Below the pieces are notes generated by a model, which searched no databases, was not told the origin of the DNA, and worked only from the letters and a program-made list of their open reading frames with translations. This document shows positions 23,214 through 33,345 of a stretch of 64,000 bases of DNA, in pieces. Made by a program: the position numbers and the translations under genes. Source of the DNA: Sorghum bicolor (taxonomy: Eukaryota > Streptophyta > Magnoliopsida > Poales > Poaceae); NCBI RefSeq assembly GCF_000003195.3, contig NC_012878.2, positions 51,398,629 through 51,462,628 on the forward strand. The letters are read 5' to 3'. Numbering within the stretch: position 1 is the first letter of the stretch; each line of letters opens with the position of its first letter.

Positions 23214-25929
23214 GCATGTATCTCAAATTCTCAATATCTGCACGGCTACACATGAGCCACGAAACGCATTGTGATGGTTGAGCCGGCCTAAGCGCCCCAC
23301 ACGAGAATGACTTGAGCATGATGCTTCGCAATCTCTCGCATGGGCCACGGGACGGGAAGGTTTCGGGCGAAGACTCAACGAGAGCCTGCCTGCTCCGGTG
23401 GAGAGCACTGAGAGCATGCAGCACTCGAGCTTGGGCTTTGGATTCGAATTTCCGAAAGGCTACACTACACGGATGGATTAGACGGAAAGATACCGGCGAA
23501 CATCATCATAATAATGCCTGATTAGACATGTGGTTAAGATCTGTCCTCTAGCTAGTGTCCTCTACTATGTGTATGTTTAGTGACCACGCACAGAGTGAAC
23601 TGAGAAAATGCAGTCTCATTCAGGCATGTCGTGACAAGCAAACTGCAAAAATGTTCTGTAAATTTTGCATTTCATCTAGGGTGAAACTGAAACAGTCTGG
23701 GTACACAGTTAAAGAAGACCTCATGTGATACTAGTGCACGTACTAATATTCTTGAGATTTTGTATTTCAGGGAGGGAATAGTCATGTAAGGCGAGGACAT
23801 TATAGTAAGCATATATAGGCTACGCCTATATAACCAAATAAAAGAAGCATTGTTCGTAGATTCTAGCCTTTGCGATATGGCCCAGATCCTGCCTAAATTC
23901 CACTCAGGCTTATCAGAGCCTTTCGACGGAATCGGTTCCAGATAGGAGAAGTTGATGTCTATAGCAACACTTTCGCCAGCCTCCTGACGGAAAGCGACGT
24001 GCAAATATGACCATCGTGTAATGGCTATGTTTTGTCTACGCAAGTAGCTTCCACGATCGGAGCCATAGGCATATATCCCCTTTTGAACGCATATAGTGTC
24101 TGCATTTTCCTTTAAAAAAAGCTTAATGTCCATGATGAGCTAAGACGTGTTCCTCCGCTCAGGAATGATAAGCTTATTTTGACTAGAGAAATGCCATTCA
24201 AATATATAGATTTGGCCTAAATGTTTGCTTGCAATATGTCGTTGATTGCTAAAAACATCAAAATCATCGGCATTTTGAGACATGCCAAATTTTAATATAT
24301 GGATACTAAAATGTTAATATCATTTCACATACTTTTTGTATTCTCTAAGGTTAGTAAAATCTTTCATGTAATACAACGCAGTCGATCACCCTGTATTTTG
24401 GCTTTGTTCTCTTTCTTTTCCTACATCCAGAAATGTAAAGTATTATAAGAATTTTACAATATATGATAGAGGAAGGTAAATTATGTAGTAATTCTCACTT
24501 AATAGTGGAAGAGTATTGTGATTACCATACTGAAGTTGCTAATAAACATTAATCAAACCTTTTTTTTAAAAAACTTGATTTAGAGTTAGTTTTACCAAGA
24601 ATTCCTTAACTTAGGATAATTTGAATAGTTGGATACCTTAAATTTTAGGAAAGAGAGAGTGTAATAAACAAAAATGGCACTTTAGCCCTAAATCTTCTAG
24701 TCTAGCTACTGGTTTTTTCCATCACTGCACAGTGCACATAATACGACTATAGAGTTAGCATAATCACGCGACATATCATATCTCATATAGGCACATACGG
24801 CAACACGGTGACATCTTATTTTGGATGTAATCGTATTCATCTCAATCTATCACTACTGGAAACTCGAATTCTTCTCCGTGTGAAAACACACAGAAAAATA
24901 TGTGTTAGAGACCTAGAGTGAGTTAAGGTAAAACAAATTAATTTACGTACTAATCCGCTTTATAACACATATAATTTTAAGGTACATACGAGCGTATCCA
25001 ACAAATCCTGAACGGGGCTAATTCTTCGGCATCTAGCGGTGGTACAAAACACGTCCGCCGGCAATCGCCGCCTCGCCGGATCGGACGCACGTCATCGGTG
25101 GTTGGCACTCGACAAAGAAGCAGAGGACCGAGAACAGGCCACCCGTGCGCGCGCCCGCACATGGCGTGAAACGATCGGCAAAAAGTTAGGAGTTTGGCGC
25201 TTGGGAGCCCCCGGAAGTCCACTCCAACGACAACGATCCTAGCTGCAATGATTCGGCGGCAGATAGATCTCACCGCCGTCCGCCGAACCTGAAGACAGCT
25301 ACGTTGAGAGGCGAGTCTAATCACCAATTAATAGCCCAGTTAAAGTAAAACACCACTTGCTTCGATAGCTCATTGCTACGGGTGCTAGCTTGCTTTGTGT
25401 GTTTGGTTGCAATCGATATGGTTTAACCAATGGCACCGTGCATACCGGTGTACCTATTGGGGGAAAAAATCGTACTCCCTTCATCCCAAAACGAAGGACG
25501 CTATGACATGCCTATAGGTCAATTTTTTTTCAACTTTAACTAAATTATAGAAAATACGTGAAATGTTTATATCTCTGAATAAATTTATTATAAAAATACA
25601 TTCAACGATCTATCAAACGATACTAATTATATATTATAGATATTAATGCTCTTTTATATATATATAGGTGGTCAAAGTTAAAAAAAATGTTAACGAGAAG
25701 CAAAAATGACTTATAGAGAATACAACACCGCCGCCGTATATACACGCCCTGGATGTTTGACACGTGCCTCCGCTCAGGATCCAATGCTGCGCCGAGAGGT
25801 CCTCCATTCATGATCCAACGCCTTCCCATCGTGTACTCTCTGTCCTAGTATATAAGGCGTAACTACTTTTTATTCATATCCCATAATATAAGGCGTGCTC
25901 TCTCACAAATATTAATACAGTAGTACTAA
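23214..25929. other. Intergenic; one orphan frame and a CACTA-like terminus
   Basis: No gene recognised. A 153-codon frame on the minus strand (24133-23672) has mixed composition but no motif I know. At 24851 the sequence CACTACTGGAAACTC followed by a small inverted repeat (GTGTG..CACAC) resembles a CACTA end, but no partner end was seen. Around 25475-25640 and 25840-25920 there are degraded Stowaway-like pieces (CTCCCTTCATCCC; CTCTCTGTCC). Confidence 0.4.
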
Positions 25930-26468
25930 GGCCAGTCTCAGTGGAGAGTTTCGTAGCGTTGTTTCCAAAGTTGCCGTGTCATATGAAATGAAACGAAACT
26001 TGAATGAAACATCCACTCTCAATGGAGAGTTTCATTCTATAGTTTTATAGGCATTTAATTTCAAGACTCATAGAGAATTGGTAATCATGCTAAGAGAGTT
26101 TCATCTAGATGAAACTCATTTCTTCTCTCTTCTTAAATACATTGTTATGTCATCTAAAATGTCTATATGGCAGCCTATTTAATGTGAATGAAACTCAGGC
26201 CTTGTTTAGTTCCGAAAAAATTTCGGATTTCGCTACTGTAGCACTTTCGTTTTTATTTGACAAATATTGTCCAATCATGAACTAACTAGGATCAAAAGAT
26301 TCGTCTCGTGATTTACAGACAAACTGTGTAATTAGTTTTTGTTTTCGTCTATATTTAATGCTTAATGCATGTGCCGCAAGATTCGATGTGACGGGAAATC
26401 TTGAAAACTTTTTGGATTTCGGGGTGAACTAAACAAGGCCTCAGATGAAACTCTCACTGAGACTGGCC
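25930..26468. mobile_element. Tourist-like MITE A (GGCCAGTCTCAGTG), carrying a nested MITE
   Basis: Ends GGCCAGTCTCAGTGGAGAG and CTCTCACTGAGACTGGCC are inverted copies, flanked by TAA (25927-25929 and 26469-26471). Without the nested insertion the element is about 293 bp. Its right TAA is also the left flank of the next MITE. Confidence 0.88.
26198..26440. mobile_element. Nested Tourist-like MITE (GGCCTTGTTTAGTT family)
   Basis: Starts GGCCTTGTTTAGTTCCG and ends GTGAACTAAACAAGGCC, with the duplication TCA (26195-26197 and 26441-26443). It interrupts MITE A. The TCA target departs from the usual TAA/TTA. Confidence 0.92.
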
Positions 26469-26471
26469 TAA

Positions 26472-26675
26472 GAGCACTCACAATGCAAGACTCTATCACA
26501 GAGTCCAAGACAATTAATTACATATTATTTATAGTTTTTGTTGATATGACAGCATATTTATTGAAGAAAGAGGTAGAAAAAATAAGACTTCAAGTCTTAT
26601 TTAGACTCTAAGTCCACATTATTCGAGGTAATAAATAATTTTAGACTCTATAATAGAGTCTGCATGTGAGTGCCC
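26472..26675. mobile_element. Tourist-like MITE B
   Basis: Starts GAGCACTCACAATGCAAGAC and ends with the near-inverse GTCTGCATGTGAGTGCCC, between TAA 26469-26471 and TAA 26676-26678, which it shares with its neighbours. Confidence 0.8.
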
Positions 26676-26678
26676 TAA

Positions 26679-26870
26679 AGCCATCCTCAATGGGAGTTTC
26701 ATGACACAGTTTTCAACACATCCATATTTTGAAAACAGTGATAGGAGTTTCATGGTAAAACTATCTCTACTCTCATAAAACACTTATCATCTCTCTCTTC
26801 ATTAATATAGCGTCACATCAACATATTTAATATGCATGAAACTCTAATGAAACTCCCATTGAGACCGGTC
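26679..26870. mobile_element. Tourist-like MITE C
   Basis: Starts AGCCATCCTCAATGGGAG and ends CTCCCATTGAGACCGGTC, between TAA 26676-26678 and TAA 26871-26873. Its termini (GAGTTTCAT next to the TIR) resemble MITE A, so A and C are probably diverged members of one family. Confidence 0.78.
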
Positions 26871-28051
26871 TAAGAGAGACAATTAAATGTAGGACGGCAG
26901 AGGGCTCAATAGCTTAGGCACTCGCAATCTAAGCAAACTTCTCAAATGGTGCCAACTTATTCTCAAATGGTGCCAACTTTTAGCACATAGTTTTTAACAT
27001 TAATAGCCCCACATAACACTCAAACATGACCAACCTGAGACTGAAGGCCATTTTCACGGCGAAGTTTAGGACTGCAGAACGCACCATCCGCGGCGGCTCT
27101 ATGATACAGTAGGACATGGCCGCTGCCCACCGCATCGGCGCACTTTCTCCTGATCCTACAACTAAAAAGAGTAAAACATGGACATTTTTTTGGTGCTACA
27201 TTTCTTTCGTCCTGCCTCTCGCGCCGTGGGTCCGCGTCCTCCCCTCTCCCTTTTCTCCCGCACCCGCGATTCCCTCCCATCTGCAGCAATCACCTCTTCT
27301 CCCCTTTTCTATCGCGCCGCCCATCCGCAACAAACGCTCATCTTGGCCGCGCCCCGATCCCCTCCCTGGTCGCGAGCGCCGTCGCGACCGCCGCCACGAG
27401 GGTGCCGGTGGCCGTGTCCGCACAGACCCTACTCCACGCTCCTCAACCCCTTCGCGCACATCGACTTAGCCACCAAGATCTGGACACCGTCGACTACATC
27501 GTTGGCCGAGGCGGCATCCCCGAGGTAGGCTGTGCGCCGGTGCCCCGCCGCCTGTATTTCTCTTCGTCATCGACACCTGCGCCATCGAGGAGGAACTGGA
27601 GTACGTCAAGATGGCCACGCGGAAGGTCGTCGCACTTTTGCTGGAGCACGCATTCGTGGGCCTCGTCACCTTCGGCACGCAGGTGCGTCTGCACGAACTC
27701 AGGTTCTCCGATCTCAGCAGGATCTATTTTCTTCTAGGGGACCAAGGAGATCTCTAAGGACAAATATTTTGGATTAGCTTGGGCTGGCGGGTGCTGGGTG
27801 CTCGGGCTTCCCCAGATGCCACAGCAACCGGGTGAGCCACAGGTGAATGGGATGCATCCGCCCTCCACAGCCGGGGTCAACTGGTTCCTGCTCCCGGTGT
27901 CAGAGTGCAAGTGCGCACACGGTACGGTGAGGGATTTTTTTGTTTTAATCTCGTTGGACTTGGGTTTACTGGAAGCTGATGTAGTTCCTTGTCTCCTGCA
28001 GTTGCTGGATGAGTTGCAGCCTTACGCCAGTGGAGGCCGAGAACCTTAGTA

Positions 28052-28280
28052 GGCCTTGTTTAGTTCCTAAAAAATTTTGTAAAATTTTTCAGATTCTCCG
28101 TCACATCGAATCTTTAGACGCATGTATGGAGTATTAAATATAGACGAAAATAAAAACTAATTGTATAGTTTGGTCGAAATTGATGAGATGAATCTTTTGA
28201 GCCTAGTTAGTCCATGATTGGACAATATTTGTCACAAACAAACGAAAGTGCTACAGTTTTTGTTTTGCAAAATTTTTTGG
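28052..28280. mobile_element. Tourist-like MITE, interrupted near its right end
   Basis: Starts GGCCTTGTTTAGTTCC and runs to GCAAAATTTTTTGG, where the Harbinger element begins. The matching end GGAACTAAAC appears just after that element (32994-33003) but the final AAGGCC is lost. It is related to the copies at 5232 and 43055. Confidence 0.82.
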
Positions 28281-28760
28281 GGCCTTGTTTAGTTCCTGAA
28301 CTATTTTGAAAAAAAACAAAATCCCAAACAGAATGTTGAGCACACCAAAATGCTGCCAAGAAGTATTTTGGTTTTGCTGTTTACTTCACCAAAATATTTT
28401 GCAAAACTGCATGTTGTTTACTCCCAGCTGCATTAAATGTATCCCATGCAACTCCATGCATATGCAGTTGCTGTGGTTTTCTGGGCTGCATGCAACGTAT
28501 ATAGAGTTCAAAGTATATATGCAATGAAATTACAGGAACTGTTGATGCACACTTTATTACAAATAATCTGTAATCATCCTATTACAACATTTATTACCTA
28601 TTACAACCACATACTGAGCTCATCAATGTTACAATGAACATCACAGCTCATATAAGTCCTCAAACATTCACAGAAAATCGAATGAATACAAAACTGTCCT
28701 CAAACATTCACAGAAACCGTACCAATCAAATAAACAAACTTGTGAAGAACCACAAAAATT

Positions 28761-30077
28761 TTAGGAACCAGTTGCCATAGCATAAGCAAGCGAGTCACGG
28801 AATGTAGCCATCGGGTTTGGACCATCTTCAACAACCTCAGGTGGTGGCTGATTCTCATACACTTCTCGCGGCACATAGTTCTCATTATTGTCGCACCTAT
28901 GAAAGTGCTTATCTGGTATGCCACTGCTTCTCATAAAATTATGCAGGGCCATACATGCAACAATGATTTTTGATTGTTTGTGAGGTGCATATGGAGGGAT
29001 CTTTTGCAACATGCGCCACTTCATTTTTAAAACTCCAAATGCCCGTTCAATAACATTTCTAAGGCTAGAGTGAGCATAATTGAAGATTTTCTCTTTACCT
29101 TGTGGCTCCGGCCCGTCACGAAACTCCTGCAGATGGTACTTGTTTCCTTTGTAAGGAGCTAGGTACCCCTGTTTGTTCGCATAGCCCGAGTCCACGAGAT
29201 AGTATTTTCCTGCATCGGCAACAATAAGTTAGTCACAGTGACATCATCTATTACAATCACATATTTGTACGAATTACTCTGTACCTTGAGGTGGATGTGG
29301 GAAGACAGCGCTATATGTTGTTGTCGAGTCATTGAACACTCTCATGTCATGAACAGATCCAGGCCAACCAGCATTCACAAAGGTGAACCTCATGTCGAAG
29401 TCACAACAAGCCATGACATTTTGTGTAGTGATTCCCTTGCGGCACAAGTACTGAACAAACATGTCATTTGGCACTACACATTGGACATGAGTACCATCTA
29501 TAGCCCCTATGCAGTCCTTGAAGTGTGGATAAAACCTAGGATTTGTTAGCCTTGGATGCAATGTTCTAAACTCTGGGTCAACTGGCTTAATGATGTCTGC
29601 TGTTAGCTGCACAAGGCTATTCAAGACTCTGTTGAACATTTTTGAGACAGTCCCTAAGGACCTCTCAAATCTGTCCTCAGCTGGCCTAACAGACTGTGGT
29701 GCCCCAACCATCCATAAGAACATCCCTAGAGCCTCAAAAGAAGTCGACTTGGTAGTCGATTTCAAACTGTACTTATCACATAAAAGGTCATGCAAGGTAA
29801 AGAACATTGTAGGGGTCATTCTAAACATGTTGTAACATGACTTGTCACTGGCCGTTTTAGCATGAACCCATTCAATGCCACTCATTTTAGGAACTCTATA
29901 CTGAGCTCTAGATAGGTACTTGTCACAGTGCATTGCATATTGGTACATACCAAAGATGAACTCATCCTCCTCAGCATCTTCCATCATCTGGTCCAGCAAC
30001 TCATCTTCTTCCTTCTCCAACTGCTGCAGCAACTCCTCCCTTCGTGCATCATACCAAGAACTCTTAGCCTGCCACAT
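28761..30077 (-). CDS. PIF/Harbinger DDE transposase
   Basis: Two exons on the minus strand, 29285-30077 and 28761-29209, joined by a GT..AG intron with matching phase, give 413 residues. The catalytic domain is of the DDE_Tnp_4 (HARBI1-like) type: the first Asp lies in GAIDGTHVQ, the second in YYLVDSGYANKQGYLAPYKG, and the Glu in NVIERAFGVLKMKWRML. The N-terminal part has an acidic, Glu-rich stretch (about residues 12-40), then an alpha-helical region. The enzyme would cut and rejoin the element at its inverted repeats; in this superfamily it acts together with the Myb-like partner encoded upstream. No stop or frameshift is visible, so it may be functional. Confidence 0.9.
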
Positions 30078-30411
30078 TTACAGCACAGAGTTGTCAGCAT
30101 TTGGTTCAACACAATCAAGGTTACCAGAATGCCCCAAAAGTAGCATAGTACCACATACAAATTCATAATGCAACAAAGATTGGTGATCAAACAAATTAGT
30201 ACATTCAAAGGTCTTTCCAAACAAATGACAACATAGAGTTCAGAGTTCTTCAAAAGAAAGAAATAAAACCACACACACGTACGCACTACAACATACAACC
30301 CTAAACCAAAAGCATGGGCCCTCATCTCCAGCAAAAGGTTCTACACTGTCAGTGCAACTACTGTCAGTGGAACTACGGCGCCATTGCTACATGCATTAGA
30401 TGGAAGGTGTT

Positions 30412-32472
30412 CTAGGGGTCCACCGGCGGAGGGTTGCTGGCGAGCTTCTGGATGATTCGTATCCTCACTGTCTCACTTGACGAAAGGAACAAATCCATCT
30501 GCGCTTCATTCTCTGCTAGAGCAAGGAGTCCGTCCAACAGGGCTGGCGTGTCTCGAGAAATGCCAAGCTCTTGCTCAGCAATCCTAGAGCACTCAGCTAT
30601 TTTCCAGTTCACAGCTGTTCTTGCGGCGTCCTTGTCATGTGCTTTTTTCTGAAGGGCATTCTTGTGAACCTCCAGCCTCTCTCTAGCAAGCTCCAAATGC
30701 GAGTTCATGTGCTGGTTCATGACCCTCGCGTATGTGTTCTTGGTCTTCTTGTTGGGGCTCGTTGCAGTTGTGCTAGTGCTTCCTGTCCTTTTGGTCCCCA
30801 GGCTCATAGGGGTACGGGTGTCCTCCTCATCTGCTCCTTCGTCATCAGATGAAACTTCTTGGACTTCAGTTGTTGGACCAGCAGCTGGAACGTACAATGA
30901 GGAGCCGTCCACTGTGTTCCCAGCAAACATCTGATCAAGCTGATCTAAGTACGGAGGCAGTCCAGTTGACCTAATCTTCATGAACTCGGATTCCTGCAGG
31001 CAGTGAAACAGTTACATATTGTTGGAGCTGTATAAGTGAATTCCAATGTATAGTCCATGAGACACATACCGTAGCGTTGTCGTTCCACCACTTGTCTGTA
31101 GCCTGGATGAACCCGTCAGCATCTATGTTAACTCCAGTGTGAGTACGTGCAAGGTTACAGAACCTCCACAGCTTCTTAAGGGTCCTCTGCTTGCCCTGCA
31201 ATTGTTCCCTATCGTGCAGCAAACCTGTGGCAGCATAGTATCTACTGCTCAACCCCTTCCAGCCAAATTTGTTCATTTGGCCTCCAGGGCAATTCCCATA
31301 GTGCATCTCTAGAACATAGCACTCGCAGTACTTCGTTAGGTTATCGGTTGTCCAATTTGCTTTGCTCTTGTGGACCTAAACCGTGATAACCGAGAGCACA
31401 AATTATATATAACATGAATAACGTAATCTCATAATTGCAGAAGACTATGAGGGCAAATTCAACATGCACTGTGCAGATCGGTGGAAATTATATATAACAT
31501 GAATCAAGGAACCTATAGTACAATTCAACATGCACTGTGGCGGCAGCGTTGTTCGCGGGGTTATATGTACTATACTAATGAATTCTGTAATATGTTGAAC
31601 AGATGTGTCCTAATTCATTGATGGAACAGAAAACATGGGAAGCTTCACGGCAGATAACAGCAACAGAAAAAGGTATAAAAGGATAATGCTATAAATGCTG
31701 AAAAGACCATGCAAGAAATGTTTTGAGCTTATTCTCGAAGGAAAAAAAAGGCATATAGCCCTCTCTTGTTGCTCCATTATTAGATATAAACGTGACTATG
31801 GATTATGGAAGCTCGTCAGTTCAGTAGAAAAGCCAGAACTCTTAGCTGCAATTTGCAAGGCAAGGGATAGGCAATAATATTTCAACAAAAAACAGCATGT
31901 CATGAACATCAGTTCACTCAGTCATGAATACAGCAAGAGAAAAAGGAACCTATACTAGTATACAACATGCAACATTTACAAAGATGGGGCAGGGTGTTTT
32001 GTACCTTCCCGGCCGATGCGTGTGCGCGGTGACCGCGTCCTCGGCCTCGTGATGGCGTGCATGCAGATCGGGGGTTGCTGCCCCTGTCAGGCGACAGTCG
32101 GCCGCCGAAGCCGTCCTCGGCTGAAGGCTCAGTTGAAGGCGCTTGCCGAGGCGGGCGGAACAACGGACGCCGCGAACCGCCGACCGACGGAGCTCGAACG
32201 GGAGGCGGCATGAGGTCCCTGCTGCCGCGGAGATGCTCGGCGTAGTGGTCCACGTCTTCTGGCGCCCATTCCTCGCCAGCGTTGATGTCCAGGCCGTCGA
32301 ACCCTAGGTGCGGGTTCGGGTAGGAGCTTGAACCAGCGCCAGAGCCGAAGGGGCTTGGACCGGAGGAGCCCCAGAAGTCCCGCGTCACGCCGCCGGCCCC
32401 AGATCCACTGTTGTGGCTCCGGTTGAAGGCACCCTGGTCGCCGTCGAAGCCACCGCTGCCATGCCCGGCCAT
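30412..32472 (-). CDS. Harbinger ORF1, Myb/SANT-like DNA-binding protein
   Basis: Three exons on the minus strand, 32005-32472, 31070-31375 and 30412-30993, all in phase 0, give 451 residues. The N-terminal exon is Gly/Ser/Pro-rich (start MAGHGSGGFDGDQ). The middle exon carries a Myb_DNA-bind_3-like domain: NWTTDNLTKYCECYVLEM, then GWKGLSSRYYAATG, LKKLWRFCN and DKWWNDN. The C-terminal exon has an acidic spacer, a basic KRTGSTSTTATSPNKKTK stretch that could act as nuclear localisation signal, and a long helical segment rich in Ala, Glu and Leu. In Ping/PIF-type elements ORF1 binds the transposon ends and aids transposase import; that role is inferred. A longer upstream start within the same frame exists, but MAGHGSGG is the more natural start. 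Confidence 0.85.
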
Positions 32473-33345
32473 GGTTCGCAAGGAACAGGCGAGGAGAGTA
32501 CACGAGAAGGGTGGATCTACTGCTGGAACACGGACGCGACGGAGGAGAGCAAGGCGGCGGCCGAGGGCACGGACTGGAGGGACGAGAGCAGGGCTAGGGT
32601 TCGTGCGGGTGGCCGCGTATAACACCGCTCGCGGCCGGCCGTGGATGTTTGGGCGTGGATGTGTGCAGCAGGGAGGGGAGAGCGTCGCGGCGGAGGGAGA
32701 GGATAGCCTCGCGGCGGTGGAGGGAAGCAACGGGGGGAGAGGAGAGCGTCGCGGCGGCGGAGGGAAGGAACGCGAGAGAGGAGAGCGTCGCGGCGGGTGG
32801 GCGAATGCGGAAGGGTTAGGGTTTCACGCGGCGCCCGGGTAAAGAACGACCGCGCCCTGGAATTGGGCTGCCAGAGCCGCCGTTTCGGGCTGCGAAATTG
32901 GCCCAAAAAATTTCGGGCCCGTTTACTTCCAAAAGGCCAAATTGTAAATTTTTTTGCAATTCGGTCCAAAATTTCGGGAACTAAACCAGGCCTGGAACTA
33001 AACGTGTATTCATGCATGCAGATTGTTTCAAAAGATTTGTCAGAACACATAAGGATCTTGACAGGGACACAGCCCCTCACTTCCAGAAAACCATTAATTT
33101 TTATGATGCTCTTGCTAAGCAGTTGGTCAATTTGCATCTGCACTCGATCAGGTTTGTATAGCACATGGTTTAGCACGGTTTATGCTTGCATTTGCATCAA
33201 GATTTCTATTTTCATTATTTCATAAAACAGAAGAGAAAATCCTGAATTTATTTCGAGTGATTTTTTATTATATTAGACCGAATGGTCATCCACTGAATCG
33301 ATGGATAACTACACAATGTTTGATTTAGTGTCAATCTCAATGGAC

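Larger units (their letters stand above)
28281..32992 (-). mobile_element. Full-length PIF/Harbinger transposon, potentially autonomous
   Basis: The 4712-bp element starts GGCCTTGTTTAGTTCCTGAA and ends with the inverse of GGCCTGGTTTAGTTCCCGAA; it is flanked by TGG (28278-28280 and 32993-32995). It encodes both proteins typical of the superfamily in the same direction: a Myb/SANT-like ORF1 (30412-32472) followed by a DDE transposase (28761-30077). Both reading frames are open across coherent splice sites. The outer end shares about 16 bp with the many GGCCTTGTTTAGTTCC MITEs in the window, making it a plausible source of transposase for them. Present activity is not shown by sequence. Confidence 0.92.
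27395..33345 (+). pseudogene. Sec23-like COPII coat pseudogene, split by transposons
   Basis: Sec23 is the GTPase-activating subunit of the COPII vesicle coat. Fragments align with it in order: LLNPFAHIDLATKIW near 27435-27480, VFLFVIDTCAIEEELEYVK with VGLVTFGTQVRLHEL near 27550-27710, KEISKDKYF near 27745, NWFLLPVSECK near 27878, LLDELQ near 28001, then beyond the insertion [11 protein letters not shown] and [11 protein letters not shown] (33022-33145) and a weak block to about 33345. Reading frames change between blocks (for example around 27535 and 27730) and the 3' half of the gene is not found. Between the two parts lie a truncated MITE and a 4.7-kb Harbinger element. The remaining intron-like sequence near 27920-28000 suggests a gene copy rather than a retrocopy. 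It cannot encode a normal Sec23. Confidence 0.8.

Noticed and set aside
27116..27470. Proline/arginine-rich frame upstream of the Sec23-like fragments
   Set aside because: Only the Sec23-like blocks have recognisable content; the rest resembles a former leader.
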